Source of the DNA: Promerops cafer
Taxonomy: Eukaryota; Chordata; Aves; Passeriformes; Nectariniidae
Length of the DNA stretch: 64,000 nt
Assembly: GCA_013398275.1 (NCBI GenBank)
Contig: VZSE01006622.1
Location: 234,407 to 298,406 of the forward strand
Direction of reading: 5' to 3'
The translations under genes were made by a program, and so were the position numbers. Below the pieces are notes generated by a model, which worked only from the letters and a program-made list of their open reading frames with translations, was not told the DNA's origin and did no database searches. Below, piece after piece: positions 1-11,950 of this stretch; the stretch's first letter is position 1; every line of letters begins with the position of its first letter.

Positions 1-12
1 GGTCCTTTGCAG
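1..12 (+). other. Possible 3' end of an upstream exon at window edge
   Basis: Bases 10-18 read CAGGTAAGT, a perfect match to the vertebrate 5' splice-site consensus, which would make bases 1-12 the tail of an exon. If that exon ended in AG at bases 11-12, it would complete an Arg codon (AG|G) with the first base of the exon at 5807, as expected for MICU1. The preceding codons would read Val-Leu-Cys, which does not clearly match the Leu-Trp-Lys I expect there. This could therefore be a non-coding exon, a diverged exon or chance. Confidence 0.22.
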
Positions 13-711
13 GTAAGTGTTGGTCTTGTTGCCTTCCCTCCCTCTGGGAAGTCCTGCTGCCTGCTTTTGGGGAATGTATCTCCTCTAAATCACTATACAA
101 CAGGAGTAGCTCATGCTGCTCAGTTCTCCTGTGGTGAGGAATACTTGAGCAGTGCAAATAGCTGAGCTTAGAAGACTAATGAAGTTTACCCTTTCTCAGC
201 AATAACTTAAACTCTGAGGATTTCCAGCTGGCAAGAGAAGCAATTAAGTATCTGGGCATTGGCATAATGAACTGAATTAATTGAAATTAATCTTGGTGCA
301 GTCATTGGCTACTCGAAATGAGGCACTAATATATGAGAAGTACTAAACCTCACAGTTTGTGGCAAGCTTAACGTTTGTAAAAAATACTCTGTTACTGATC
401 CTGGTGTAAAACTTACACTTTCTAGTTTCTGATACCCATTTGGAGTGTTAGGAAGTGGCTGCAGATCTTCATGTCACAACTGAATATGTGGGCATCAGAA
501 AGCACTTAAATTGGCATTTTGGTGCTGAAGCTTGTTATCAATCTAGCATTGAGTGAAATAAGGGAGCAAAGGTACCTTTGGGGGCACAGAGTGACCTCTG
601 TACGTCTTACCAGTGCTCTTCCTGATGGACTGAAAATACTTAGTTAATGATCCATTTCTTATCCTTCTGGGAATAAATCAGTGGTAAGAATAAGGGTAAG
701 ACCTGTGTTGC

Positions 712-1195
712 TCTGGAAATTGCTGCCTCCAGCTCTGGGATCCTCAACATAAGACAGACATGGACCTTGTTGGAGCGAGTCCAGAGGAGGCCATGGAGCT
801 GCTGGAGCCCCTCTGCTCTGGAGCCAGGCTGGGAGAGCTGGGAGAGCTTCTTCATGTGCAGAAGAGAAGGATTGTGGTGGAGAACTTGTAGCCCTTTCCA
901 GTGCCTAAAGGGGCTCCAGGGGAGCTGGAGAGGGACTTGGGACAAGGGTCTGGAGTGACAGGACAAGGGAGAACGGCTTCCCACTGCCAGAGGACAGGAT
1001 TAGTTTAGATATTGGGAAAGAATTGTTCTCTGTGAGAGTGAGGAGGCCCTGGCACAGGGTGCCCAGAGAAGCTGTGGCTCCCTGGAAGTGTCCAAGGCCG
1101 GGTTGGATGGGGCTTGGAGCAATCTGGGATAGTGGGAGGGGGTGGAACTGGAGGATCCAGTTCTTTCCAAATCAAACTGTTCTAGGATTCTATAA
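712..1195 (+). mobile_element. CR1 LINE 3' fragment
   Basis: The segment follows the CR1 3' region in sense orientation. It shows the wording around TTGGAGCGAGTCCAGAGGAG, then GCCCAGAGAAGCTGTGG, then CCAAGGCCGGGTTGGATGGG, and ends near 1195 in the TTCTAGGATTCTATA-type terminal repeats. It is 5'-truncated, as most genomic CR1 copies are, and has no intact reverse transcriptase frame. The left boundary is approximate. Confidence 0.88.
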
Positions 1196-1490
1196 CTGTT
1201 TAAGAATGCACTGATTTTTTTCACCAGTGTCCTGGGGGCTTTAGAATAATTTGCTTAGAATACATTTTTACTGGAGAATTGCTGGAAATGTCTTATGCCA
1301 GCTGAAACAGAGACTTTAAAAATCTCTCTTGCAGTAAAACAAAGGAAACCACATAAATCATAGTCAAGAGCTATTTTATAGCTGTAGATGTGTCAGGTAC
1401 AACTTAACCTAATATATGGGAGAAAAGATTTAAAATTGAAGGTATTGTCCATGTGAGTTTATTTTTAGAGCTCTCATGTGTTTACATGTT

Positions 1491-1553
1491 GGGGGGATGG
1501 AACGAGCTGATCTTTAAGGTCCCTTCCAACCCAAACCATTTTGTGATTCTATG
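1491..1553 (+). mobile_element. CR1 LINE 3' tail, short
   Basis: Only the last 60-odd bases of a CR1 are present: a GATCTTTAAGGTCCCTTCCA core, CCCAAACCATT, and a terminal GATTCTATG. It is in sense orientation on the + strand, and the 5' truncation is extreme. Confidence 0.85.
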
Positions 1554-2510
1554 CTTTTTTTAATTCTTTGTGAGAGGTGACACATTCAAGAGACTGTCCT
1601 TGGGATTGCTGTGCTGAGAGTTTCTCCCTAAGACTTCCAGACACATTGGTCTGGGAGTGGTGTCTTGAAAGAACACTGTGTTCTCTCCAGTGGCCTTTGG
1701 CTGAATACTGGGTTTTTTTCCATGGACATTGGGGAAGGAAAGGATCAGATCTAGGGGGCACAGCCCTATACTCCACTGTGGTGAGCTCTGTTTGGAAATG
1801 AAAGCAGCATCTCCTGGATTAAGAAATACCAGATTTATAGCTCACAAGGGTATGGGGGTCATGTCAGGACACCACAGCATGTCATTAGGGTGACTGCCTT
1901 TGTGAAGTTCTTGCCACAAATTCATTGTGCCAATTTATGTCAATGTTGAGTATGTGAGAGATGAGGAGGGAAACAAAGTAGTAAAGAACCCTGTAAGTGT
2001 GGTAGCATCCTGAAAAATTGAGTTGTGGCTCTTCATCCTCTCTGGTGAATTTCCTATTAAAGTTTCAGGTAACTAATTTAGTTGCTGAATATGATTGAGC
2101 TGAGGATGAGACAGAGCTCCTTGCTGAAAGTTCTCCTGATCCCTGGAGGTTGCCTGTTTTTATGAATGTCATGTCCAAACTGGCTTTTGCATTACAGTGT
2201 GAAAGCCCTGAAGTCTTAAGTGGCTTTTAAACCTCACTGGGTTGTCTCCAGATGTTTACAAACAGGGAGAATGGCAACTCTTAGTCAGCTGAGGAACACG
2301 TGTGTCAGGCAGGATTCCTCCCTCCTGCCTCTGGTTTGGTGGCAGCACCTTTGCTGACTCCTGAGTGCCCTTCTCTTACATTTCCTTCTGAGAGTGAGCA
2401 GACACTGATAGCTGAGTACTTTGCTACTGCCTTCAGGACTAGAATAACTGAGCACTGTTATCTCTGGCACAAAGTTTTGTGATTTTTTTCATGCTGTTCT
2501 GCTTCTGTCA

Positions 2511-2553
2511 TTCAAAGAAGAAAAATGCTTTCAAAGAAGAAAAATGCTTTCAA
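2511..2553. repeat. 19-bp tandem duplication
   Basis: Two perfect copies of a 19-bp unit beginning TTCAAAGAAG (2511-2529, 2530-2548) are followed by five matching bases of a third. It is intronic, has no coding role, and may be length-polymorphic. Confidence 0.85.
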
Positions 2554-2746
2554 GTGAGGGGTTGTGATTCATTGGAAGACCTGCAACTGGGAGTGTTGTG
2601 CCAATGCCCAGTGTGAGTCCCAGCATCCTTCCTGCATGTATATTCTATGGTTGCATGTGTTTGGCTCTCTTAAAGAATGATTCCCCAAGAGAGAATTTAT
2701 CGTTGCAGGCCTCTGGTAGCTCAGTGTGTTTGGGGAGGATGAGTGT

Positions 2747-2772
2747 AATCAAGTGTAATCTTACACTTGATT
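2747..2772. repeat. Perfect 12-bp inverted repeat with 2-nt spacer
   Basis: AATCAAGTGTAA at 2747-2758 is followed by TC and then by its exact reverse complement at 2761-2772. A direct partial repeat (GTGTAATC at 2743-2750 and again at 2753-2760) precedes the second arm, suggesting local duplication and inversion. In RNA the spacer is too short for a stable loop unless inner pairs open. Confidence 0.85.
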
Positions 2773-4456
2773 GTTGACTTTCTCAAAGGATTCAAAGGAG
2801 ATATTGCTAAGTGGGTGGGAAATAGTCTTTGATTCAAATTCAGTTCACTGGAGGGGAAAAAAGTGGGAGATCAGAATGGCTGAAGCATGGCAGTAGGGTT
2901 CAGGATCCAGGGCAGGCACACTCCGTGGGGAAAGGCTGGCAGCTGGTCTTGGCACACAGTGAAGGGAGGCTTTGTATTTTCATTTCCCTTTTGTGCAGAA
3001 GCTGCAGCACCAGGAATTCCATTGGAAAGTCAGCCTCATCAAACAGGGGAGGAGAGAGTCTTCACTTGCTGAGGGAAGTCCAGCAGGGTGCATATTTCAG
3101 GAGCTATGGGCTTTTTTTTCTCCAGCCATACTCTGACATCTGCACTGAAAGACTTTTTTTATGTGGGCTGAGTATGGAATTTGCAGTTGTTGGAAGCCAA
3201 GGATTTCAGCAGAGGGTGGTAAAATACACAGAGAAGGTGCATGTAGAGAGCTGCTCCTTCAGTGGTTAATTCAGTGAGTAGTTTGGCCAGTGGCCTGGAG
3301 GTGAGTAGTAGCTGTTAAAACCTTGAGAAGTAGCCTACAGACTCTGCCTTTCTCCTCGGAGCTCATTTTCCTGGATGCTGGGATGGTGATCTGACTGTGG
3401 AGCAGAGTTAATTACCTGGGTAAACCAGAGGGAGAAAAAAGCTGACTGTATTCAAACAGCCTCCATCTGTATTGCTGGAGCAACTGACTTGACAGCCTGA
3501 TGGATTGAAGGAATGTGTGGGATGTGCTGAAAAAGTTTGATTTTTCAATTTCATCTATCCCTTCCCTGGTCTGCTAGCTGTCAGTCAAGCATTACAGGAG
3601 CAAATCTTTCCTGATACAGCTATTCTCCAGCATGTTTCCTATGGAATAGCTTAGTTGTGGAGATAAGCAATTGATTTCCTATTGCTTTTTTGTCCCCTTT
3701 TCCCAAGAGATTCCCTTAGAGCTACTTAAGATGGGTGTCCTGCCTGCACAAGGGCATTCCATGTCAGTGCTGCTGGTGTAGCCTCAGCTGGCAACTGCAT
3801 TTTTCAGCCAAATCCACAGCTCCTCAAGGGTGTGCCAGTGCTGATTAAACTTTCAGGAAAGGCTTCAGGACAGGTGCCAGCATGGACTTCATGCTCCAAG
3901 AGAGATCAGCTGCTGGACTGTTCCAGGGAAAGAATTTCCCTCTCTTAAGATACTTATGGAGGACCCAGGTTTGGATCCTGTCTCTGAAAGTTTGGTTCAG
4001 TAGAGGTCATAAAGATGGTGCTTTGCTTTAAGACTCACAAATATATATTGGCAAATTGAGACTCTGAGCCTTTTCAGAACAGGAAGTGTGTAAAACTCCA
4101 TTTTTATGTGAAAAGGCAGGTTTAATACTTCCCTGAACACTTGTGTGTTTTATTACATCAGACACCTGTAATGGAGCTGTGTTCTGTCCCACTGTGGACT
4201 AGAAACCCCTGAATCCCTATCAGAGCTGATGCCTTCCAACCCAAACCATTCCATAAAGTGTCTTCTTCCCACCAGTACTGTGGATATTTGCAGTTCTTTA
4301 GCCTGTTCCCATCTGTCTTGTACTACGACTGTCAGTGAATTATTGGATGCTGATAAGGAAAGAGTTGTCTTTTATTTTGGTAGCATTTAAATTAATTGAT
4401 GGAGCACCTACCCTCATTTCTCCTTCTTGGAAGCTGATGTGCTGAGATTGCTGCAA

Positions 4457-4550
4457 GCTGTGGAAGGTGCCCCTGCCCATGGCAGGGGGTTGGAATGAGA
4501 GGATCTTTAAGGCCCCTTCCAACCCAAACCATTCCATGATTCTGTGATTC
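4457..4550 (+). mobile_element. CR1 LINE 3' tail
   Basis: A sense-oriented CR1 end carries GGAAGGTGCCCCTGCCCATG, then the AAGGCCCCTTCCAACCCAAA stretch. It finishes in two degenerate 8-mers (ATTCCATG, ATTCTGTG) typical of the CR1 3' terminus. Confidence 0.88.
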
Positions 4551-5806
4551 CTGGGGAGACAGACACAGACTCTCTTCTGTTAATGTTACATAGCACATCT
4601 GTGTTTTCCAGGAAACTAGTAGGATGAAGTATGTGTAGCCTTTTGTTTAGAGCTTGGGAGACTTCAGAAATCTTGGTTTGTTTTTGTTTTTCTCCCAAGG
4701 CAGCCCTTTTAAAACAAACTCACACAGCTGTAAATGACCACGTTCATAGTTCCAGGCAGTACCAAAGTGGCCAAGGAGCAGCACCTGTGTGTAAGCTCTA
4801 TACCCTGTGATTAGTCCAAAATAAATCACCAGGAATGCAAAGGCAGATTTGCTTAAATTATGGGCAGGCTGGGATGTTTCCCTGAGCTGTTTGAGTCCTT
4901 TAGAAAGAGAAATAATTTTGTCAAATGGTTGCCTTTGTTGCTTGTGACATGTTAACGGATCCTCGGAGATTATAATTTCACTGATGTTAATGTGGTCTGA
5001 GCTCTATCTGATTCTAAACTGCTTTACAAGTAAAGCATGGGAAAGCCAGAGCATTGTTTGGCTTAGGGATTTATCCTGCTTTTTATTGAATCATCCCATT
5101 GCCACTTGCAGCTCTATGAGTTGCTCCTGACTCTGAGTGATTTCAGAGTTGAGTCTTGGTCTATGAACAGAGTTGCCTGAAGATCTTTGTATGTGAACAG
5201 CAAGGGAAAAGGAGTCCCGTGCTCTGCCAGAGCTTTATTTCCACCTTGAGTACAAACAACTCCAATTTTGTTGTCACAAATCCTGCAGCACTGGTGTTTA
5301 GAAGACTCATTGGTGGAAGAAGGGGATAAAACAGCCTGTCAGCTGCTGGAGATAGAAAATAAATCAGCTGAGCTGAAACAAAAAGGTTGTTTGTCCTGAA
5401 TCCTGCAGTGCTGATGGTAAAACACATTTCTGTCAGTTAATACATCTTTTTGGGGAAGCAGAGGTGGAATTTAGTGGTAGAGGAGGTGTGATATGCCCTT
5501 CTCCCAGTGTTGCTTGCATGTCTAGTTTTTGGGAGAGGGTGTCATAATTCACTGAGTGATTTGGACTGGGAAAACTTACTGTGACCATTAGTCTGGGTTT
5601 TGGTGTGGGGTGGAAATTTGATTACAACAGGGGAAAGCACACTGAATTCCAAGGGGACTGGCCACTTCTTTGCTTTTGCTTTGCAGCCCTCCCCACTGAA
5701 CTGTAACCGGTGTCGCACGAAGGTGGAGCCGGGCAGGACCATTTTGTGGCAGCCTTGGCACCCCTCAGTCACTTCCTCAACGGGTGTTTTCTTTTCCCTG
5801 GTGCAG

Positions 5807-5981
5807 GGCCTACGCAGAAGACTCTGTCAGACACGGCCCGAGGGCAGAGCCAGGGGAGAAGGTGAAGCACGAGGAGGAGGAGGAGAGCAGCAGCGAGGGC
5901 AGGAGGGCAGTGGCGTCGGGCGATGAGGAGGCGCCACCAGAAGGGAAGAAGAAGAAGCGCTCCGGCTTCAGGGACCGCAAG
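5807..5981 (+). CDS. MICU1: MICU1 coding exon: post-membrane linker and polybasic motif
   Basis: This 175-nt exon follows a pyrimidine-rich tract and CAG acceptor (AG at 5805-5806) and ends in AAG before GTACCA. Its first G completes a codon split with the upstream exon, and 58 codons follow in frame. The product begins AYAEDS, has a Glu-rich run (five GAG codons, 5871-5885) and serines, and ends in the conserved KKKKRSGFRDRK, with the Lys4-Arg cluster at 5946-5960. Known family role: this segment follows the membrane-associated N-terminus, and the polybasic stretch is implicated in contact with MCU/EMRE or acidic lipid. The acidic linker is diverged from the mammalian one as I recall it, while the polybasic end is identical. 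Identification rests mainly on that end and on the downstream exons. Confidence 0.93.
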
Positions 5982-8900
5982 GTACCAAACTCGGGCATCT
6001 TGCAAGAGAGAAAACTGGTTCTGTACCCATCTTTATTTTCTAGGGGAACTTACTCTTTTGGGAACCTGCTTTCTTGGCATGTTGCCATGAGTTGCTGTAG
6101 GTTGAAACTTGTGTGTTTTGAAAGCACAGTACGCTGCTCCTCTGAAATGGAGACCTCTTTTCCCACCTCCACTTAAATGACCAAGATAATCAAGGCTCCT
6201 GCACTGATGGCTGTTAGGATGGTGCATGCAAAGCAGGGAACTGGTGTCAAAGCTTTTAAACCACCTGGGACATTCAGCATGTGTGTCTCTGAGTCCAGCC
6301 TTTTGCCTGTGAATATACACAGTGCATGTAGGAAGAAGTAGAGGATGAATGTGGAAGGGAGGGTTATAGGAAAGGTGTACTTTAATTCTTCATTTAATTA
6401 CTCTGTGCAAATGTACTTGTTGAAATACAGCCTCAGTCCCCTTTCTTGGTTAGTCATGGCTTTCTCTTGATGCTTCTGGCTATTTCGTTTTCAGATCAGA
6501 CACATTTTCAAGAGGAGGAAAACCTGAGTAATAAACTCTATTGTTGGCTTGTGACCTGCCTTCAACTCTTGGGCAGTTCCACGAGCTTTGGGCTCCTCAG
6601 AACTGACAACTGGTTTGGCACTGTTATTAAAGGATGTGTAATTTGATCTGACAGTTCTGTAACTGGGAGCTGGCAGACAGCAGTATTTTATTTTTTAAGC
6701 CCATCTGGATGTCAGTTTTGTAGGCCTGCGTTGGATGATGTAATATCTTTGCAGCACCAAAGAGGAGAAAGGAATTGTGAAGAGCATCTACTCCCATTTT
6801 GTTATGATTTGCTTCTGATATTTATTTTTAAGCCTGTATTCTGGAGGTTGCATCTCATTAGCTGTTAAATTGTGAGTAGTCCTATATAGTGGCTTAACAG
6901 CTTCTCATGAAAAATTAAGAGCTGTTTCCTTTAGAGCTGCTGAATCATTTTGGTTCCTGGTCAGGAAAGATTACACAACTTGAGATTTCAAGTGCCTCGT
7001 GGTAGTTGGGGCTCCAGACTCTCTCCTGTTGTGACATGTTGGTGGCAGCTCAGTGAAGTTACATAGTAAGATACTGTGCTGAGATATTCAGAATTGTCCA
7101 GGAATGTGGGTTCTTGGAAGCTGCTAATTTTCATGGCAGCTGGGTGTCAGGTGCTCTGACAACTTCAGCTCTTGCCAGTACCACTCAAGAAAAGCAGGTT
7201 ATTGGTTTTTTCCAGTGTCAGCAGATGGAGGAGGGTTGCAAAGAGCAAACCACAGTCCACCTCCACCCACACTCTTACTTTTGAATACAGTGAGTGTAAA
7301 GATTGATTTTTGTCTGATGTAGCTGCTGGCTGGGGAAGCCAGAGGAAGTTTTTTTACAGGCAAGGACTGTTGTTCCAGTTGTTTGAGATGTGCCTGTGTT
7401 GACCAGCTCTTTCCTTCCCAAACTAGGCAGGGAGGAGTATGGCCATGATTTCCAAATAAGACACAAGCCAGGTGTGCTCAAAAGATGGGAATAGTGTGTG
7501 GCCTGGATCCCTTCTCATCCCAGTCTGCCTTCCTCCAAGAGCAGGAACTCAGGAGCAGCAATTTCCCTGGGGACAGCCCTCATCATCTTTGTGCCAACAC
7601 AAGCCTTTTCTCTGCAGCCTCGGGACACAATGTACCTTGTGTGGCCTGAATGCCAATGTTGCAATGCCTCCTTTAAACGCAGGATGCAGGCGTTGTCCCA
7701 GGTGCCTGCTCCGTGTTTGAGCAGCTCAGTGTTTGAGCAGCACTGTGGGCTCAGTGTTTGAGCAGCACTTGCTGCAGTGAGTCACCTCGGGAGCTGTGTT
7801 TGAATGTGGCCAGCTCGGATGACAGGGGAAGGTGTGCCCCTGCTCTGCTCCCAGGATGTGCTGCTCCCCTAATTGTGTAGCACCTCAGGGATTCTTGACT
7901 CTTGGAGGTGTTTAAGAAAACCCCAACAAACCACCACCCACAGTAAAAACTCTTCCCAGCTCTTCCCTTAATTAATTGAAAATAGCGTGGGATTTTCCTT
8001 CCGAAAAAATTAAGCCTAATTGGAACTGTTTAACACTTGTTTGTTATCCTAATGTTGCTTTTAATGAAGGTGATGATTAGTGGTGAAGCAATAAATTAAG
8101 TTTGACATTGCTGTTTTAAACAGTGATCCAGTGAGAGGGGGAAGCTGAAACATAAAGCACTCAGGTGTTGGGATTGTGTGTGGAAGGCTCCCAAGCACGT
8201 GTTGTCTGTGCAGTCTGTAGGTCCTGGGTATGTAGGGCAGAAAAGGAAAAAAATTACTTGAGTGCCTCAATATAGTTTGAAGGCTAATGAGCTGTAATAC
8301 AGGATGGGGGCGGGCTGATGTGTTAATTAACTTCCTAAAAGTGTTTGCATGCAGCAGTAGGGCTGACTTATCAAGATGTGCTGGCAGTGTTTGGGTCCTG
8401 CAAGTATCTTGCCTTGGGATCTTCCTCGTGCTGAGCCTTCATTTGGGTGTGTGTCACAGGAGGAAGTGAGAAGAAAATGAGTCCTAATTAATTTACCCTG
8501 TAAAGATGTGTGCTGTTGCACAGTCAGGGAGGCCCTGGTGATGCTCTGTGCCTTGAGATGTTAATTTAGAGCTTTATTTTCATGTTAGCATAGGATTTAG
8601 GTTTTTTTTTCTTTTAACCTGAGGCTTAGCATAAACATTGACAGTCTCAACAGCACCTTCACTCTTGTAGAGCAACAGGGATTACTTACTTGTCTTTCTC
8701 CTCCAGTACATGCTCTACTAATAAATGCAAAAAAGGGATTTTTCCCTTTGGGTCATACCATCTTTCTGGAGGTGCCTGATTACCTGAGGCTGCATTTCTG
8801 GGGACAGGATGAGAATTTTGCCTGGTCTTCCTTGCATGGAGGACTGGTTTGTACTAGAGAAAGGTGAGAGGTCAGGAGAGGAGACACTGGCATGATTTTC

Positions 8901-11417
8901 AGTCTAGGTGGCTTTGAAGCAGTGCAAAAAACCCCTCACAGATGGTTGCCTGCACCCAAATACGTGGGCTCTTAACTCCACATCTGTCCCGGGGGATCAG
9001 GCCACCCTTCTTATCACCCACTTGATGTTCAGCATTGGGTCATGAATAAGTGAGGTTTTCCCCACTTGCAGTGTCTTGGCTGCTCCCTTCTTGACCTGAC
9101 TTCGTGTTGCACCCAGCCTTGCAGTCAGAGGGATGGGCTGCAACATTTGTCAGTTTTTGCCAGCTGATTAGCTCATTACCAAGAATGATGTAATTGGGAG
9201 TTCAGCTGCAGGCAAAAGGGAAGAAAGTGTGGCTGCATTTGCTCCTTTCTTGTAGGGAAGCTTGTGGAAGAAGTGAGATTTCAGTTGTGATGAAAGCAGC
9301 CTGTGAGATGCTAAAAAGCAGTTTAGATTCTACTTTTTTTGGTCTAGATTGTGCATTTTTGTGCTGTAAGATGAGACAGGAGATGTGGTTTTGAGCCCAT
9401 GTTGTTAGTAAGCTGTTGTTGCTGTGGAAGTAATACTCTAAATATTCTAAACATGAGGAGAAAAGCACCTGAAAGCAACAAGCCTGAGAGTAGCATCCTA
9501 GCAGGGCCTTAAAATAGGTGCAGAGGGAAGAGCCATTGTGGATATGAAGTGAAGTGGGGTAAAATGAAACATGGTTTTACTGGCAGAAGTGTCAGGACTC
9601 CTGTCTCTGGTGCAGCAGTGGGGTTTTTGAGTTGTGTCCAGTTGGGTTGAGGGAAAGCATTTGATAGTGCCTTGCAGGAAATTTCTCCACAGGCTTGGAG
9701 AATTTGGTTAATGAGTTTTTTTAGCTAGAAAGCAGGCTGTGTTGAAGGGTTGCCATGGATGGAGGGAACTGGTTGTGGTCTGTGGTGTCTGCTCTTGGCT
9801 CCAGTCTGGGGTTTCCTTCTGTCCTTGGGTTTATTTATCTTCCCTGAAGGTAAAAATACCGAGCTGTTTCTGGCTGATTAAGCTGGGTGGGGTGTTATTC
9901 ATGAGATCAGGTCAGGCAGGAGTGAGATATGGGCCTGCACCCACAAGTGAAAAGATCACTTTGGCATAAGGAGCTGCCTCCTGCCAGGTGGGAGCAGTAG
10001 ACAAAGCCAGAAAGAGGTGGAAAAGTGGCTGTCATCTTTTCCTTGGAGCTTAGCAATAAAGCAATTGTCCTCATTCCAGTGCTCTTAGAGAACCTTGTGG
10101 ACTGAAGCAATAAAAGTGGGATTAGGTTTGTTGATTAGAAGTGCAAAGGACCTAGAGACAAAAACTTTCTCCTGCAGGAGGGAGGGAGCTGCCTGTAGTG
10201 GTTGATGCAAGGACATGTGAATTCTGGGAGAGCTGTGGTGATGCAGAGATGAGTGAGGAGAATGCTTTAGGTATTTTCATTCTAGGTAATGTCATCTGTG
10301 GTTGCATTGCTGGAGATCTGAGCTGGGGCCAGTAAAGAGGAGAGAGGCTTTGCTGTACCAAGGCCTGGCTTGGGGGATTCAAAACATTTGGCTTTCTTTT
10401 TTATCCTAGAAATAAGAAAAACTAGAGAGGGTGTTTTCTGTCAGATAAGCATCAGGCTGAGGAAGTTGTTCAGGAATTTAAGGACAAGGCTGAACCAGGA
10501 CCAAAGCCAGGAATGATCTACAGCTGCCTTGGCAGTACCCTTGATCTTGCCTGTTCTGCTGCAGCACAACATTGGTTGGGATTTTTCCTCCTGTGGCTCT
10601 TGGCCAGCTGCAGGTTTCAAGTACATTATGGACTGTTAAACACAGCATATAATGCAGGAATGAAAAGCTGAAGTAAGGAGGAAAGTTTCTGTGCTAATAC
10701 ATGATGAAGTGTAGGTGTCTGTGCCTTTTTCCACCCTTGTGGCCTTGTGTTGGGATTTTGTTTAGAAAAGCTGTTGTGTTTGATTAATTCCAGCTGTTTG
10801 GAGGGGAACTGATTCTAGGTACAAAAAAAAAAAAATCACTGCTGGCAGACTTAGGAAGAAGCAGATTGGTGGGGAGGACTGAGTTTCTGGGGAATTCTGC
10901 CAGTGTGATAGAAGAGAGGAAAAAATGAGCTTGGGTGACTGAGCAACCAGCTGTGGCTCCAAGTGATTTTTTCCAAGACTCTGCTTGAAAGTAAAGGTTT
11001 CTCCCAGCCTTCCAAGACTTTTTTTCTTTTACTTCATACATTAATCACAAATCAAACCCTTCAAAGCTGTGGTTAAAACGTTGGGCTGCTTTAGATTCTC
11101 AAATGTGATGCCAGTGCGTTTTCTTATGCTCATGTTTTTAAAGCAACTTCAGGGATTTTGTGAATTTTTTTCCTCTGCCAGAAGAGTCTAAATTTATTAA
11201 TAATAAAGATTTTTAGTGTTTGTTCTTAATCCTGGGACATCAGCAGCTGATATGTCCAATTTTCCTGGGTGTTCCAAAGGGTTTTTGAAAGGAATAATGC
11301 CAAGAGAGAGTTGTGTTGCTGCAAGCCACTTGTCCTGTGGGAAATCCCTTTGAGGACTAAGAGTCACTGTGGGGCAGGGACAGTGCACATCTCATGCTGG
11401 CTGAATTTCATTTCCAG
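5982..11417 (+). other. MICU1: MICU1 intron, 5.4 kb
   Basis: The donor is GTACCA at 5982 and the acceptor is TTTCCAG, ending at 11417. I see no exon, RNA gene or clear transposable element inside. The features are a small triplicated GTGTTTGAGCAG motif around 7713-7765 and an A13 run near 10821-10833. The rest is unannotated intron sequence. Confidence 0.8.
7713..7765. repeat. Short imperfect tandem motif, three copies
   Basis: GTGTTTGAGCAG occurs three times within about 53 bases, with unequal spacers containing CTCA or CACTGTGGGCTCA. It looks like local slippage or duplication within intron sequence, and no function is evident. Confidence 0.6.
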
Positions 11418-11580
11418 GTGATGGAATATGAGAACAGGATCAGAGCCTACTCCACGCCAGACAAAATCTTCAGATACTTTGCCACGCTGAAGGTCATCAA
11501 CGAGCACGGCGAGTCCGAGGTTTTCATGACCCCGCAGGATTTCGTGAGATCCATCACCCCCAACGAGAAGCAGCCCGAGA
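11418..11580 (+). CDS. MICU1: MICU1 coding exon: start of N-terminal lobe
   Basis: This 163-nt exon begins GTG ATG GAA after acceptor AG 11416-11417. It encodes 54 codons plus one base (A at 11580) before the strong donor GTGAGT. The protein starts VMEYENRIRAYSTPDKIFRY, continues with the FATLKV stretch, and ends FMTPQDFVRSITPNEKQPE. That is nearly the human MICU1 wording, with small changes such as Asn-Glu-His-Gly-Glu-Ser in a variable loop. Known structure: this is the start of the N-terminal lobe that packs around the first EF-hand and contributes to dimer and MCU contacts. The trailing A joins AC of the next exon to make Asn. Confidence 0.97.
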
Positions 11581-11900
11581 GTGAGTGGTGTGTGGGTGGT
11601 GAGCAGGGGAACTGACACTCCCCAGCCTCTGCTCACCTGGTCTTTAAACTCCCCAGCTCTGATTGCCAGGGCTAGGAGGCATCTCCTGAAGCTCTCCTGC
11701 TCCAAGCCCAAAATTAGCCTGAGCCCTCTGATGTTTCCCAAAATGCTGTTGCAGTGTAGCAGATTTGGCTGGTGTGAGCCCCTGAGGAGCAGATGAGATG
11801 CCTTTCTCCTATATTTAATAGGGAAAGATTACCTTTAACTGAAACACTCCCTAAACCTACAGAAGGAGGTTGCTTTGGCAAGGAAAACCTCAGCAATAAA

Positions 11901-11950
11901 GGTTGGAGACGATGATCATAGAGGTCTTTTCCAACCTAAATGGTTTTAAA
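11901..11950 (+). mobile_element. Probable CR1-type 3' end scrap
   Basis: The wording GGTTGGAGACGATGATCATA, then GAGGTCTTTTCCAACCTAAA, resembles the 3' end of an older CR1 subfamily. It is short and lacks a clear terminal octamer, so the subfamily is uncertain. Confidence 0.55.

Larger units (their letters stand above)
13..5806 (+). other. Intron (or upstream flank) before first resolved exon
   Basis: No coding exon is supported here. It contains three CR1 3'-end fragments (about 712-1195, 1491-1553, 4457-4550) and a 25-base CR1-like scrap near 4230-4254. It also holds a 19-bp tandem duplication at 2511-2553 and a perfect 12-bp inverted repeat at 2747-2772. I looked for the MICU1 N-terminal exon by eye and did not find it. 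It ends with the tract before the acceptor at 5805-5806. Confidence 0.7.

Noticed and set aside
2829..3269. 146-codon open frame on the + strand
   Set aside because: The composition looks like translated non-coding DNA. There is no motif, no conserved exon boundaries, and no CR1 or gene match.
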